A stretch of DNA of 64,000 bases from Astragalus membranaceus (Eukaryota; Streptophyta; Magnoliopsida; Fabales; Fabaceae). The translations under genes and the position numbers were made by a program. Where the stretch lies: positions 107,141,806 to 107,205,805 of the forward strand of contig CM076849.1 in NCBI GenBank assembly GCA_039519185.1. Reading direction: 5' to 3'. Shown in pieces: positions 44,340 to 55,618 of this stretch; position 1 is the stretch's first letter, and the number at the start of each line of letters is the position of its first letter. Under the pieces are notes generated by a model, which was not told the origin of the DNA, did not search any database, and saw only the letters and a program-made list of their open reading frames with translations.

Positions 44340-44972
44340 TTAGATAAGCAATAATTGTATTGATGGGAGCACTAGGAGTGCACCAATCCCATATACCTTA
44401 GAGGAGCATAGCTTCAATCTATAAACACACCAACTCCAACTTAAGCATTTGATGCGGTTCACCACGGATTTGGCATTTGATTCCTCGTTGTTAAAAATAG
44501 CACCATTCCTTGCAAGCCACACACTCCAACATGTTGTTAACCAGAACATGTGTTTCGTACGCTTCGCCTTCTTCCCTTTGCATAAGCGACCACAACTAAG
44601 GAAGAAGTCAACAATAACCAGGGACATGTCGAAATCAACTCCGAGCCAATTGCCAACAAGCTGCCATACGGAACGAGCAAAGCTGCAGCTGAGGAACAAG
44701 TGGCTGGCGGTCTCGCAAAAGTTACTGCACAGCGAGCAGCTAGCCTCCTGTTCAGAATGGCGACCATTCACTAGAACCGACATAGTGCTAGTACACACAC
44801 AAGATTTTATCCAAGATATCCATCTACGTGGGAATCCCATTCATTGAAGCATATAAATTAAAAAACCCCCAGATATAGAATCGTAGGCTTTCTCAAAATC
44901 AACCTTAAACAACAAACACTCTTCCTTACCCCGCTTAGCATAATCCACCACTTCATTGACAATCGCCACCCC
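44340..44972 (-). pseudogene. LINE RT thumb remnant fused by deletion to zf-RVT
   Basis: The frame reads FKVDFEKAYDS (RT first catalytic Asp, about 44900-44870), a stop near 44841, MGFPRRWISWIKSCVCTSTM and VLVNGRHSE. It then passes straight to CSLCSNFCETASHLFLSCSF, the Cys/His-rich zf-RVT domain, and WSVWLARNGAIFNNEE. All of RT motifs B to E, including the FADD/YADD box, is missing. The stop codon TAA lies at the very start of the poly(A) tail. Confidence 0.85.
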
Positions 44973-44974
44973 AC

Positions 44975-45535
44975 CTAGGATTTGTCTCCCCCCAATGAAA
45001 CTGATTGGTGGTTGGAAATTATACTAGGCATCACTTTCTTGAGACGATTTGCCAACAGTTTGGCCAAAATTTTGTATAAACACCCAATCAAACAAATAGG
45101 CCTAAATTCACCCAAACCTTGGGGATTGTCATTCTTAGAAACCAATGCAATAAAAGAGGCCGAAATTGCCTTAGGAAGAAAAGCATTCACGAAAAATTCA
45201 TTAAAAAAGCCCACCACCTCATCCTTCAACAAACTCCAACAAAGCTTTATGAAATTGAAGTTAAACCCATCCGGACCCGGGCTCTTGTCACCATCACAAT
45301 CCCACACACCCATCCTTATTTCTTCCTCGCAGAAAGGTTGAATTAAAGATTCCGACTCGGACGCCGATAGTTGGTTGATGTGAAGACCTCCTAGAGTTGG
45401 GCGATTATAGTTTGGCTCGACAAAACACTTCTCAAAATGTTGCTTAACATACAATTTCACTTCATCTACATCTTCCACTAAATCCCCGTTCTCCCTTTGA
45501 ATTACGACGTTGCATCTTCTTCTTCTATACCGCAA
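44975..45535 (-). pseudogene. LINE RT N-terminal part
   Basis: The 186-residue frame has the endonuclease-RT linker and the standard opening of plant LINE RT: DKSPGPDGFNFNFIKLCW, LVSKNDNPQGLGEFRPICLI and YKILAKLLANRLKKVMPSII. A frameshift near 44985 (SVSLGGDKS, where FLGGRQILGG is expected) separates it from the next part. Confidence 0.88.
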
Positions 45536-46633
45536 AAGAGTGGAAGTATTTCGAAGTCATATCTCCTTCCTTGATCCACCTAGCTCTTGATTTTTGGGCC
45601 AACAAAGACTCTTTCACGTGAATTTCTTTCCAAAGAGCGGCAGAGACTTCTTTCCTATTCACCACAACGGCACTATCCCACCCTTCACAAAGAATATCAT
45701 CTAAGGAATTCAAATCCCGAACTAAGTTATCAATATTCAAGTGTACCTTTCCGAACACCTCTTTATTCCACCCTCTTAGACTTCCCTTGAGAAGTTTCAG
45801 TTTTTCCTTTATGACAAAAGCCTTATGTTCCGAGATGCTAAGATCACTCCAACACCTTTGAACAAAGGGCAAGAAGTCGTCATGTTCCAACCATGCATTA
45901 AATAAGTGAAACGGCTTTGGACCCCAATCTTTCGATGCTCTAAGAAGCCAAATAGGCGAATGATCCGAAATGTCCCGATTACCAATCCATCGATCCGTGA
46001 TCCCCCAATCCGATATAAGCCCCTCTGAGATCAAAAGCCTATCTAGTCTACTCATGGACACACCATCTGAACAAAACCATGAGAACTTTTTTCCTGACAC
46101 CAACACATCAACTAAATCCATGTCCACGATGAAGCTATTGAAATCGTCCATCTCTGCATCTGAAGAACTTCCGTTTCTGCCCTTTCTCTCAGAAGCGCAA
46201 GATACAGCATTAAAGTCACCTACTATACACCACTCTCCATCACCTAGGCTTTGTTTAGCAGCTAACAATTCAGCCCAAACTCTTCTTTTCACTACTGTAG
46301 AACAAGGAGCATATACATTGACCACATGAACAATTTATCTCGAGTAACCGTGCTAATGCCAAGAAATCCAACCCCGGAAAAATGCGACGTCACCGTGCAC
46401 GCACCCTCTAGCCAAGAACATAAAATACCACCCGACGAACCCCGAGAAGGTTGATGAATCCACTGAAAAGAACGATTACCCCATAGAGACCCAATCTCGC
46501 CCTCTACCTTTTTCTCCCTCTTCGTTTCCTGAATACAAACAAAATCAAACGACCTGGAATTAATTAAAGAAGCCAACTGACGACGTTTACCTCGATCGCC
46601 CCACCCACGCATATTTAAAAATAGCAAATTCAT
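45525..46633 (-). pseudogene. LINE AP endonuclease
   Basis: This covers two overlapping frames. The first (46633-46292) begins MNLLFLNMRGWGD and contains CIQETKREK with the catalytic Glu. After a frameshift near 46310 the second (46325-45525) has NVYAPC, GEWCIVGDFNAV with the catalytic Asp-Asn pair, MSRLDRLLIS and ISDHSPIWL with the Asp-His pair. The domain nicks target DNA to prime reverse transcription. All main catalytic residues are present but in two frames. Confidence 0.88.
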
Positions 46634-47883
46634 GAGGTCTTGTTATTATTCGACGTCTTACTACACGCTGCTTCATCTCTTCTTTCGCCAGCTTCAATCA
46701 AATCAATATACTTATCATCATGCAACTTCCTTTCCACCCCTAGGCTCTTAGCATTCTCCCAGAATTTCCTTGCCACAGACTTGCTTTGAAGGGCCCAAAA
46801 TCTATTATTGCATTGAACGATGTCACCGCTAGAAATTGATCCTCCACATAAAACCGTACCTGCAGAAAACAAAAAAGGGTGAATACTATTGTCCTTGGAT
46901 GGTTGCGCCACATGGTTCTCCAGGGCTGAGCGCAAAGAAACTTCTGTCAGCTCACGAGTGGCTTTCTTCAATTTCCCTAACTTCGATTTCCTTTTCTCTC
47001 CAACTAGTAAAAATTTTCTTTGTTTCTTGGGCTTAACAAGAGCCTCTTTGAAAGTTGGCCTGTTTGGGATTGAAGGGAGGTCTTGCGCTATGCTAGCTAT
47101 GGCTGGGCTTTCTTTGGATACTTGATGGGCCAGTCCAAGTTTGGTGGAAGGTGTGGGCCCTAACTTGTTTTGCGCAGGGTAAGGAGTTTCCTCCACGAAG
47201 CTGGCAGCTGAAGATATGGGTGAATCACCAATTGAATAACTTTGACCACCTTGCACCATCATAGCCCTATCATTAATGACATGTTTTGAAACCTTCGAAC
47301 AATTATCCACAACCTTTGGATTTACCTGACTTGACTTACGCAATGCATTAAGGAGTGCATTTAATTCGTCTTCCCCAACCTCATCTTCACCATGATCGCT
47401 ACCGGCACCGGAGTGCAACTGATCGTGGAAATCATCTTCCGAGCTTGAAGAATATTCCTTCATCAATGTGCCACTGCTGTCCTTATTTCTCCATTGCAAC
47501 GGACCACTCCAATCCTCGGCAATTTTGATCGAAAATGGTACATTATTTATACGCACGTTAATCACCCTGTTAATCAACTCCGCAGACAGAGTACGTACTA
47601 TTAAACGAGCGACATCTAGAGATCTCCTTTTCTCTGTATTCTCATCAGCACACACAAACTCACCTACGCAGGCAGTAAGTTTGGATAAGAAAATCGAGTT
47701 CCACACGTGGACCGGAATGCCGTAACACCTGAGCCAAGAGACCCTCTCGGGGTCATTATCCGTTGGTTTCCATGGACGGATCCATTTGAACCACTGATAA
47801 AGCCAATCTCGAGCCTCTTCTATGAAATCGTTAAAGTTACCCTCATCCGAGTCGCCTTCCAGCAGTACCAAGTTAGAACCCAT
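46630..47883 (-). pseudogene. LINE ORF1 C-terminal part, DUF4283-like
   Basis: This is a 417-residue open frame. The start (LVLLEGDSDEGNFNDFIEEA, WIRPWKPTDNDPERVSWLRC and GIPVHVWN) matches the DUF4283-type domain found in plant LINE ORF1. The rest is Ser/Lys-rich and variable. It abuts the endonuclease frame (TGA with overlapping ATG at 46630-46633). Its N-terminal RRM part is in another frame upstream. Confidence 0.8.
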
Positions 47884-48508
47884 CGGAGTAGCCTTTATCG
47901 CAAATACTCCCTGTTGAGTAAGATTTTCCTGAAGTGATAACTTCCCCCACCATGGCTAATGATAACCGTGGCTCGACAATGATATCACAATTCCAATCAC
48001 CTTCCTTCACTATACTCCCCTTCACTGGTGGGTTGATGGTGTTCTTCTTCACCCAGACTTTCCTTACATTCTGCCGGTTTTGCTTCTCCTCCCTCTGGAA
48101 TCTTGGGAGATTTACATGAATCTTCTCCCCTTCCACAAAAATGTTGTCAAGGATGAGTACCAAGCGTTCCGGTTCCCTGACGTTCATGAAACGAGCAAAA
48201 CCAAATCTCCTACCCTGTGTGTTTCATCTTGCTGGGATAACAACCTCATGAACTCTACCTTGCTTGTCGAACAGTTGTAACATATCCCAAGCGCTCCAAC
48301 TATCTGGGAAGGAGGTGAAATAGAGCGAAGTGATCTCACCACCTCTCGATAATCTCCAAGAACCTTTTGCGACATCAATAGATTGCACCCCTCTATGTCC
48401 TCCATATCTCCTCTCCTGATTACTTCTAACCCGGTGCCAGCCTTCCTTATCCGCCGGAGAAAACCTACGAGTTCCACCACCCTTCCAAGCCCCACCTCCT
48501 CCTGTCAT
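47873..48508 (-). pseudogene. LINE ORF1 N-terminal part, RRM-like
   Basis: From 48508 the frame reads a Gly/Arg-rich start (MTGGGGAWKGGG), then an RRM-like domain: SLYFTSFPDSWSAWDMLQLF and KQGRVHEVVIPAR. After a frameshift near 48215 comes RFMNVREPERLVLILDNIFV and KIHVNLPRFQR. The two halves together fit an RNA-recognition motif as in other plant L1 ORF1 proteins. A further shift near 47880 leads to the DUF4283 part. Confidence 0.75.
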
Positions 48509-48861
48509 GCTAAACCTCGTTCAGTATACCCACTCTGCGTCAAAATTTCTTTCGTTCAGAGCATTGTACTGCATCAAAGTTTGGCGAAGGAGATGACAAG
48601 AATGATGATCGGCGGCAGCTAGGTTGAGTGACGACGGCGCATCCGATCAATTGATTTCTCTGAGATGATCGGCGGCGGCTAGGTTTAAGACTGTTAATTG
48701 TTATTTACCTAACCGAATAAAAATATTTAAAAATAGCAGTAGTTATCAAACATTGGTATAAATTAAATATTTAATAATTAAATTATACAAACGTAATTTG
48801 CTTATGCAACTTAGGTAATTGTATCAAGGCTTAAATGTACTTTACCCCCCTGTGTTCCACC
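48509..48861. other. spacer between LINE and MULE
   Basis: It may include the LINE 5' leader. A 61-bp offset direct repeat of GATGATCGGCGGCRGCTAGG lies at about 48604 and 48665. The rest is AT-rich. No terminal inverted repeat of the MULE was found. Confidence 0.45.
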
Positions 48862-51424
48862 ATGGGGGAATTTTGTGAAATTTTTGATACTTGAGTATGA
48901 AGGGGGCAGTAATGTAGCTGTGGCAGGGCCAGATGTTGATAAATGGAGCTGATTTGAAGCTGTAGGTATTGTGAAGGAGTTGGGGTATGAGGCTGCTAGT
49001 TTTAGACTATGGTGGAAAGTTGAGGAAGAGGTGTTGTTTAGGAGATTTATTTGTGATGAGGATGCATTAGAAAGAGCTCAGTATGCACTTAAGTTTAAAG
49101 TTGATGTTCATATCTACATTGAGCATTTTGAACAATAAGGTTCTATGGTTGAACATGCTAATGGGGAAGAAAGTGAGGATGGTAATGAGAGTGGTAGTGA
49201 AGATGAACTTAATGGTATTCATATGGATGATAGTGAGGAAGAAAGAACATATGGCAAAGATGATGGGTTTGAAGATGAAGAACAAATTCATACACCACCT
49301 AAAGCTCCTACACCACCCAGAGGCCCATCAGCTTCTATTTTATCCCCTTGTGAAGGATCAAGAATTGTGATAAATGGTACTCCTTATGGAGTGGATGAGG
49401 GCTAAAAGAACACCAAAAAAAGAGATATGGTGCTAGCTCTAGAACCCCAGTTGAGGAGGTGGGTCAAATAGATTATGATTATGTGTCGGAGATGTTGGAT
49501 TCAAGTGACCCAGATGAAGAAGGTGATGAGAAAAGTCAGTGTCCAAAATATGAGAAGTTTCGGGTTGAGGAGCTTAACAAATACTACATGTTTAAGGTTG
49601 GTTTACAATTTAAAAGTCAGACTGAAATTAGAGAGGCAATTAGAGAGTGGTCAATATTAAATAGTGGTTTTAAGGCACTTGTAAGTAAAGTTTGTCATAA
49701 AAAAACTTTTAGAATTGGCATGGGCCCCACACATGTGCTAGGGTATTAAATAATAGCAATGCAAGGGCCAGCTGGGTTGCAAAATGAGTGGCTAAAAGGT
49801 TGCAAACTACTGACAGTGTGAAAGTGAAAGAAATAATAGCTGACATTAGGGTGAACTACAAGGCTGGGATTACAGTTGGTAGGGCTTGGAGAGCTAAGAA
49901 ATGGCAATAGAAATGGTAGAAGGTGAAGCAGACAAGCAATATGCTCGGTTATGGAGGTATGCAGCAGAGTTGAGGAGGGTAAATCCTGGAAACACTTGCA
50001 AGATCTCAATGGTAAGACCAATACCAACACTTGAGCCAAGATTTGGATCCTTTTATTTTTGTTTTGATGGGTGTAAGAAAGGATTCGTGAGAGGTTGTAG
50101 ACCTTTTATTTGTCTTGGTGGGTGTCGCCTCAAGACCAAATATGGTGGACAACTTCTAGTTGTTGTTAGGAGAGATCCAAATGATCAATATTTCCCACTA
50201 GCTTTTGGGGTTATTGAAACAGAAACCAAGGAGAGTTGGAGATGGTTTCTAAACTTATTGTTGGAGGACATTGGTCAAATAGGAGATGAGTCTTTATTTC
50301 AGACCAACAAAAGGTAATTTTATAGTTTCTGTTATGTCTTTAATTTTATAGTTTCTGTTATGTCTTTAATTTTATAGTTTCTGTTGTCTGTTGTCTGTTG
50401 TAGGGTTTGATTCAAATGTTTGAGGAGATGGGTTTAGAGCATAGGTTATGTGTAATGCACTTGTATACAAACTGTAAGAAGAAATTTGGTGGAGGAACAA
50501 TCATTAGGGACCTTATGTTGGGGGCATCAAAAGCAACATACTACCAAGCATGGGAAGCAAAGATGAATGAGCTTAAGCAAGTTGATGTAAGGTGTTGGGA
50601 GTGGCTTATGGCTGTGCCTACCAAATACTGGTGTAAGCATGCTTTCTCTTTTTATCCTAAGTGTGATATTGTAATGAATAACTTGGCCGAGGCTTTCAAT
50701 AGTACCATTTTAACTACTAGAGATAAGCCTATTCTTAGTATGTGTGAGTGGATTAGAGATTATTTAATGGGTAGGATTGCTAAGCAGAGGGCAAGCCAAG
50801 ATAGATGGCCACATAGAGTTATGCCTAAGCCTAGGAAGAGGTTGGATAAGGAAGTTGAGGGAAGTGGCAATTGGTTTGCTACATGGTCTGATGAACTTAA
50901 CTTTCAGGTTTTAAGTTCTCATGGAGATAGGGCATTTATTGTTCACCTAGGTAATTTTTGGCAGTTGGTTGGTATTCCATGTAGGCATGCATGTGCTGCC
51001 ATATCATATAGAAAACAAAAGCCTGAGGATTTTGTGGATAGTTGTTATACTAGATATAGTTATGAGCTTGCATATGGTTTTGGTATAAGTGCTATAAATG
51101 GCATAGACATGTGGCCTAATGTTGAAGTTGAAGATATGATGCCACCACAATACAAAAGAGGTGCTGGTAGGCATAAGAAACTGAGGAGGAAGCAACCTGA
51201 AGAGGAACGTATTACAAAAAAGCTAAAAAGGGCTGGAACATCAAACAAATGCACAAGGTGTGACCAATTTGGTCACAATAGTAGGAGTTGCAAGAGCACA
51301 GAGATAAATCCAGAAGCACAAAAAAGGAAGGTAATTGTTATCATACCTTCCAAACTCTTAATTTCATAAGTAGCATTTTAAGTCTTTCTTGTTTCATTTT
51401 GTAGAGAAAACCAAGAAAATGTTC
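48862..51424 (+). pseudogene. Mutator-like (MULE) transposase gene, broken and truncated by SIRE
   Basis: The frame starts at ATG 48862 (MGEFCEIFDT) and reads a MuDR-type N-terminal part (GIVKELGYEAASFRLWW), acidic linker, second MuDR-like block (FKVGLQFKSQTEIREAIREW at 49590-49650), transposase core (LKTKYGGQLLVVVRRDPNDQ, FPLAFGVIETETKESWRWFL), NNLAEAFN, SWIM-like LVGIPCRHACAAI and a CCHC knuckle (CTRCDQFGHNSRSC). The expected first catalytic Asp (DGC) reads GGC in FICLGGCRLK, and the first CxC of the SWIM finger is missing. Stops occur at 49136, 49403 and 49747. A frameshift lies near 50290 and an intron at 50318-50403. A second intron (51331-51404) precedes the SIRE breakpoint at 51425. 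Confidence 0.9.
50318..50403 (+). repeat. MULE intron with 26-bp tandem repeat
   Basis: TTTTATAGTTTCTGTTATGT, or a close variant, repeats three times within an intron with GT (after CAACAAAAG) and TTGTAG ends. Splicing would give the conserved SDQQKGLIQ block of MULE transposases. Confidence 0.75.
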
Positions 51425-52760
51425 TGTTGACCAAGGGACTTCAAAACACAAGAGGGGGGTGAATTGTGCAATTAAAAATGGTGATTAAAAATGAAGTATC
51501 TAAAAGACAATTGATCAAATAAAATAAAGCTCTTAGGAAAATGTTCTGATTAGAATAAGAGCGATAAAGAAATAAGATAACTTGCAAGGAAAATAAAAGA
51601 GATGAAGGGAAAGAAGACGACATGCAGATATTTTATCCTGGTTCGGACACTCCTGAGTCCTACGTCCAGTCCCCAAGATACCTTTACAACCAAAGACCTT
51701 TTCACAAAAACCCGGGATATCACCTCCCCATGTAAAAGACCTTCAAAACCTAGAGATATCACCTCTCTATGAAAACACCAAGAGATATCACCTCTCTTGA
51801 ATAACTTGGGATCACACCCAACCAAGAGATATCACCTCTCTTGAATACCTTGGGATCACACCCAAAAATAAGAAACACAAAAGATTTTGATAACACACTC
51901 AATAGTGTGGATAAAACAAATTGAAGCGCGAGTAATACAATTCAATTTATGTGAAATATAAAGCTCTCAAATAAAGATTTTAGCAAGTATAAGAATAGTG
52001 AGAGTGATGAGAAGAATGATAGAGTTTCAGATGCAAGTGTGAGTTGTGTTGAGAGTGAAATGTGAGGCTTCTATTTTTAGGCTTAGAAAAATATGACGTT
52101 GAGTTATTTTTGGAGATGAGGTAATCGATTGTGTGCTTAAATAACTTGGAGATGACAATCGATTAGATGCTTTCCTTAAAACATGGATGAGTCGATTATG
52201 TGCTCTGTTAAAATATGAATGAATCGATTATGTGCTCTGTTAAATCCTAAGAATCGATTATGTGCCTCAAAGGGAAAAAGAGAGAATCGATTATGTGGTT
52301 GTTTTCATAGAGAAGGAAATCGATTCTTTGCTTGAATGAAGGAAGTGTTGAAATCGATCATTGCTTGAATGTGGCATGATAAAATCGATTGTATGCTTGA
52401 ATGTGGCATGCTAAAATAGATTATATGCTTGAGTGTCATGCTAAAATCGATTATGTTCTTTTCCAAAAATCATTTTCATATATTATGTGCTTGTCCTAGT
52501 TAATCATGGATGCATGAGGTTTGTTGAAAAAATATTTTCATGCAAAATCATTTTTATGAAACATATTGTGAGTGTGTGATTTATTTTATATTAGAGAGAT
52601 TTATTTTCACTTTCAAAATGTCCTAATACACACACAACAACAAAAACAACTCTTGACTTGAGCTTGATTACATTTTTCCGCTTTTTGCAGTCTTGACCTT
52701 TTTGACATTCTTTTGCCAATCATCAAAACCAGATTATTCCTGTCAAGGCATATATTCACA
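51425..52760 (-). repeat. SIRE 3' LTR, - strand
   Basis: The 1336-bp LTR on the - strand begins TGTGAATATATGCC and ends TTGGTCAACA. It includes about 11 AATCGATT-type words (52120-52450), repeated AGAGATATCACCTCTCTTGA units near the R region (51715-51845), and a G7 run near its end. Confidence 0.9.
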
Positions 52761-53079
52761 TTCTCCCCCTTTTTGATGATGACAAACATCATTAGAAGGG
52801 ATTTTCTCAATGAAAGGGTTAGGATATAAATATTTAGTAATAACGTATATATCAGAGATAAGCGCAGATTATACTCCCCCTTTCAATATGCAAGCATTAA
52901 AAAATGCTCCCCCTGAAACATGCAAATCACATAACTCTCCCCCTTTTGGCATTATCAAAAAGCGGGAAAAATAAATCATGTCAAGGCATATATTCAAATG
53001 ATATGAAAAAATCAATTTGCAACTCCCTTTTTGAAGAGGAACTTTAAAATATGTCACCACATGAAACATAGCCACATTT

Positions 53080-53811
53080 TAGTTCATGAAAAGCAGAAAT
53101 TTCTTTTATCCTCCTTCATGTGCTTCGAATGACCACTATCAAGATACCAATTTGAGTTTTTGGCCTTCAAGCACACCTACAACACAAAATCAATTTTTGG
53201 CTTTTGGTACCCAAACCATTTTGGGTCCTTTTGGGTTAGTCTTGAGAATTGTGCCCTGTTGGAATCCACTTCCTTTTGTCATCCACATCAAAGTTCTTTC
53301 TTGCATTACAAATAGAAGATGTATGACCTTTTCTACCACAATAATAACATTTCACAAACGGGCTATTAGATGTGATGTTGGGACTAAAAAACTTTTTGAA
53401 AATTTTTTCATGAATCTTTTGTTGATAGCCCAAACCAGCTTTATCATAAGTTCCCCTTTGATTTCACAAAATGATATTTAGATTGTCTCTTCCCATGGTG
53501 AATTTTGCAAGAGTGTTGTGCAAATCATCAACCTTATTTTTCAAAATATTGCACTCTTCACACTTAGGAATATGCTCCTTTTGATTTTTATAAGAGTTGC
53601 AAGAGGAGACTTCACTTACAAAAATTTGTTTCTCTTTAAGAATCTCTATTTCCTTGTTCAAAGTTTCGATTTTAGATTGAAGAGTGGAAATAGCTTTCTT
53701 AGAAGTGGAAACAATTTTTCTAAGTTTAGTTCACTCGTTATTTAGTTCTTCACAAGTACTAAGCAACTCATCATAAGTTAAATCAAGTTCAGTTTCAAAG
53801 GAGTTTACCTC
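53080..53811 (-). pseudogene. SIRE gag C-terminus and protease start
   Basis: Read on the - strand: TYDELLSTCEELNNE, a stop, a coiled-coil stretch (LQSKIETLNKEIEILKEK), a Cys-rich word (CEECNILKNKV), then IHEKIFKKFFSPN and a CCHC knuckle (CYYCGRKGHTSSIC). After stops comes WYLDSGHSKHM, the copia protease active site (DSG), near 53140-53110. The frame then runs into 3' untranslated sequence, so nearly all pol is deleted. Confidence 0.8.
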
Positions 53812-54425
53812 TGTGAATATATGCCTTGACAGGAATAATCTTGTTTTGATGATTGACAAAAGAAGGTCAAAAAAGTCAAGACTGCAAAAAGCGGAAAAAT
53901 GTAATCAAGCTCAAGCCAAGAGTTATTTTATTGTTGTGTGTGTATTAGGACAATTTGTAAGTGAAAATAAAGCTCTCTAAATATTAAATAAATCACACAC
54001 TCACAAAAGATTTCATAAAAATGATTTTTGCATGAAAATATTTTTCAACAAATAGGACAAGCACATATGATATGAAAATAATTTTTTTTTAGAAAACACA
54101 TAATCAATCTTAGCATGCATATAATCAAATATTGATGAATAAGGAAGTTATCCATGATTTTAGCAAAGCACTCAATCGATTACACACAACCTATAATCGA
54201 TTACTTCTCTCTTTTTTTTAAACCTATAATCACTTACCTCCTTTTTTCATTGAGGCACATAATCGATTAGTAATATCTAAGGAAGCACCTAATTGATTAT
54301 GCCATATTTTTAGCATAGCTCATAATCGATTAATACCAATTAAGGAAGGCTCCTAATCGATTATCATCTCCAAAGCATCCATCACATAATCGATTATAGC
54401 TCCAAATCTAGATCTCTCCTAAGCC

Positions 54426-54433
54426 TATAAATA
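54426..54433 (+). promoter_or_regulatory. TATA box of SIRE 5' LTR
   Basis: TATAAATA in the context GCCTATAAATAGGAG. The same place in the - strand copy is altered (reads CTATTTTTAGGC on the + strand at about 52071), so that copy has probably lost its promoter. Confidence 0.6.
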
Positions 54434-54732
54434 GGAGTCTCATTCTCAACTCTTTTAACACCAATTCATACGCATTTCACACTCTTCTCTTCACTCTCAT
54501 ATTACCCTTTCACTTGCATATATAATTCACATAGTTTGATATTGTATTATTCGAGCTTCAACTTGTTTTATCCACACATTTGAGTGTGCTATCAAATCTT
54601 TTATATTTCTTATTTTTGGGTGTGATCCCAAGATAATCAAGAGAGGTGAAATCTCTTGGTTGGGTGAGATCCCAAGGTATTCAAAAGAGGTGATATCTCT
54701 TGGTGTTTTCTAGAGAGGTGATCACTACAAGA

Positions 54733-55110
54733 AAATCGACGATTTCCGACGGCAAAATCCGTCGGAAACGCACTGATTTTCGTCGCAAATCAGAGTTTCC
54801 GACGGACTTTCCGACGGACGAATTTTCGTTGCAAAAGAGCTCGTCGGAAATAGTTTCCGACGGATAGTTTCGTCGCAAAGGTGTCCGTCGCAAAGTCGTC
54901 GGAAACCCGTCGCAAATTTCCGTGGGAAAGTCGTCGCAAATACTGACACCTTTTCGTCGCAAATCCGTCGCAAATCCGTCGCAAATGCTTCGTGTTTTAT
55001 TAATTAAATAGTACAATTTCGTCGCAAATGTTTAAAATGTCTTCGCAAATTTCGTCGCAAATGTTTAAAATGTCGTCGCAAATTCAAAAATTACCCATGA
55101 AAATTTCGTC
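54733..55110. repeat. CACTA subterminal repeats, left end
   Basis: More than 20 copies of TCGTCGCAAA, CCGTCGGAAA and inverse forms (TTTCCGACGG) lie within 380 bp. Fewer copies are at the right end (62610-62800). These are the likely binding sites of the TnpA-like protein. Confidence 0.85.
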
Positions 55111-55618
55111 GCAAATTCCGTCGGTACGAAAAAAAATTATGTTTATAAAAATTAGCCATTTGCCAATTCAATTACAGACTCAAAAATTCCCTGCTAATTC
55201 AATTCACACTCAATTTCAGCTTCAGACAGTATTTGTATATCAACCATTCAAGGAGCTATTCCTACTAACATTTCATATAACAAAACATTCAAGCCAAAGT
55301 AATGAAAAATAATAAAAACATCATCACTATAGGAAATCATTAAACATATTACCAGAAACATGATACAGGCTACACTGAAACATTCAAAAGTATAGCAGAC
55401 TCAATTACATTCAAAAGTATGCACAACATGCTTACAGACAATTCTAACTCCCTGTCTATAGCATAGCAGACATATATTGTGTCAATTACATTGTCCGGCA
55501 CATGCACCAGGAAACCCAGCACTACTATCAGTACCACCCATGCCATTGCAGCCACAAAATAAGAATCAGTCCCAAGATTCGTCACAGCTTTCAAGATAAC
55601 ACAATCAAAGGAAAATAA

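Larger units (their letters stand above)
44334..48508 (-). mobile_element. L1-type LINE retrotransposon, rearranged
   Basis: On the - strand the order is ORF1 (RRM-like domain, DUF4283-like domain), then ORF2 (AP endonuclease, RT, Cys-rich zf-RVT), ending in a short poly(A) of seven (+ strand T at 44334-44340). This is the plant L1 plan. A deletion removes most of RT between the VLVNGRHSEQ block and the zf-RVT finger. Several frameshifts are present. The 5' end beyond the first Met (48508) is not defined and I found no TSD. Confidence 0.9.
51425..53811 (-). mobile_element. SIRE/Maximus-type copia fragment, - strand
   Basis: On the - strand this holds a gag C-terminal part, the start of protease, a 3' region with repeated GGGGGAG words, the polypurine tract (AAAAAGGGGGAGAA, 52761-52774) and the 3' LTR (52760-51425). 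Most of pol is deleted. It is cut at 53811 by the + strand SIRE. Its missing 5' part should continue beyond that insertion, outside this window. Confidence 0.88.

Noticed and set aside
44449..46329. + strand frames opposite the LINE
   Set aside because: Each is antisense to a recognised endonuclease, RT or zf-RVT segment and has no domain of its own.
52120..52450. Evenly repeated AATCGATTATG words as a CRISPR array
   Set aside because: Repeats are short and irregularly spaced inside a plant retrotransposon LTR. CRISPR is not expected in a plant nucleus.
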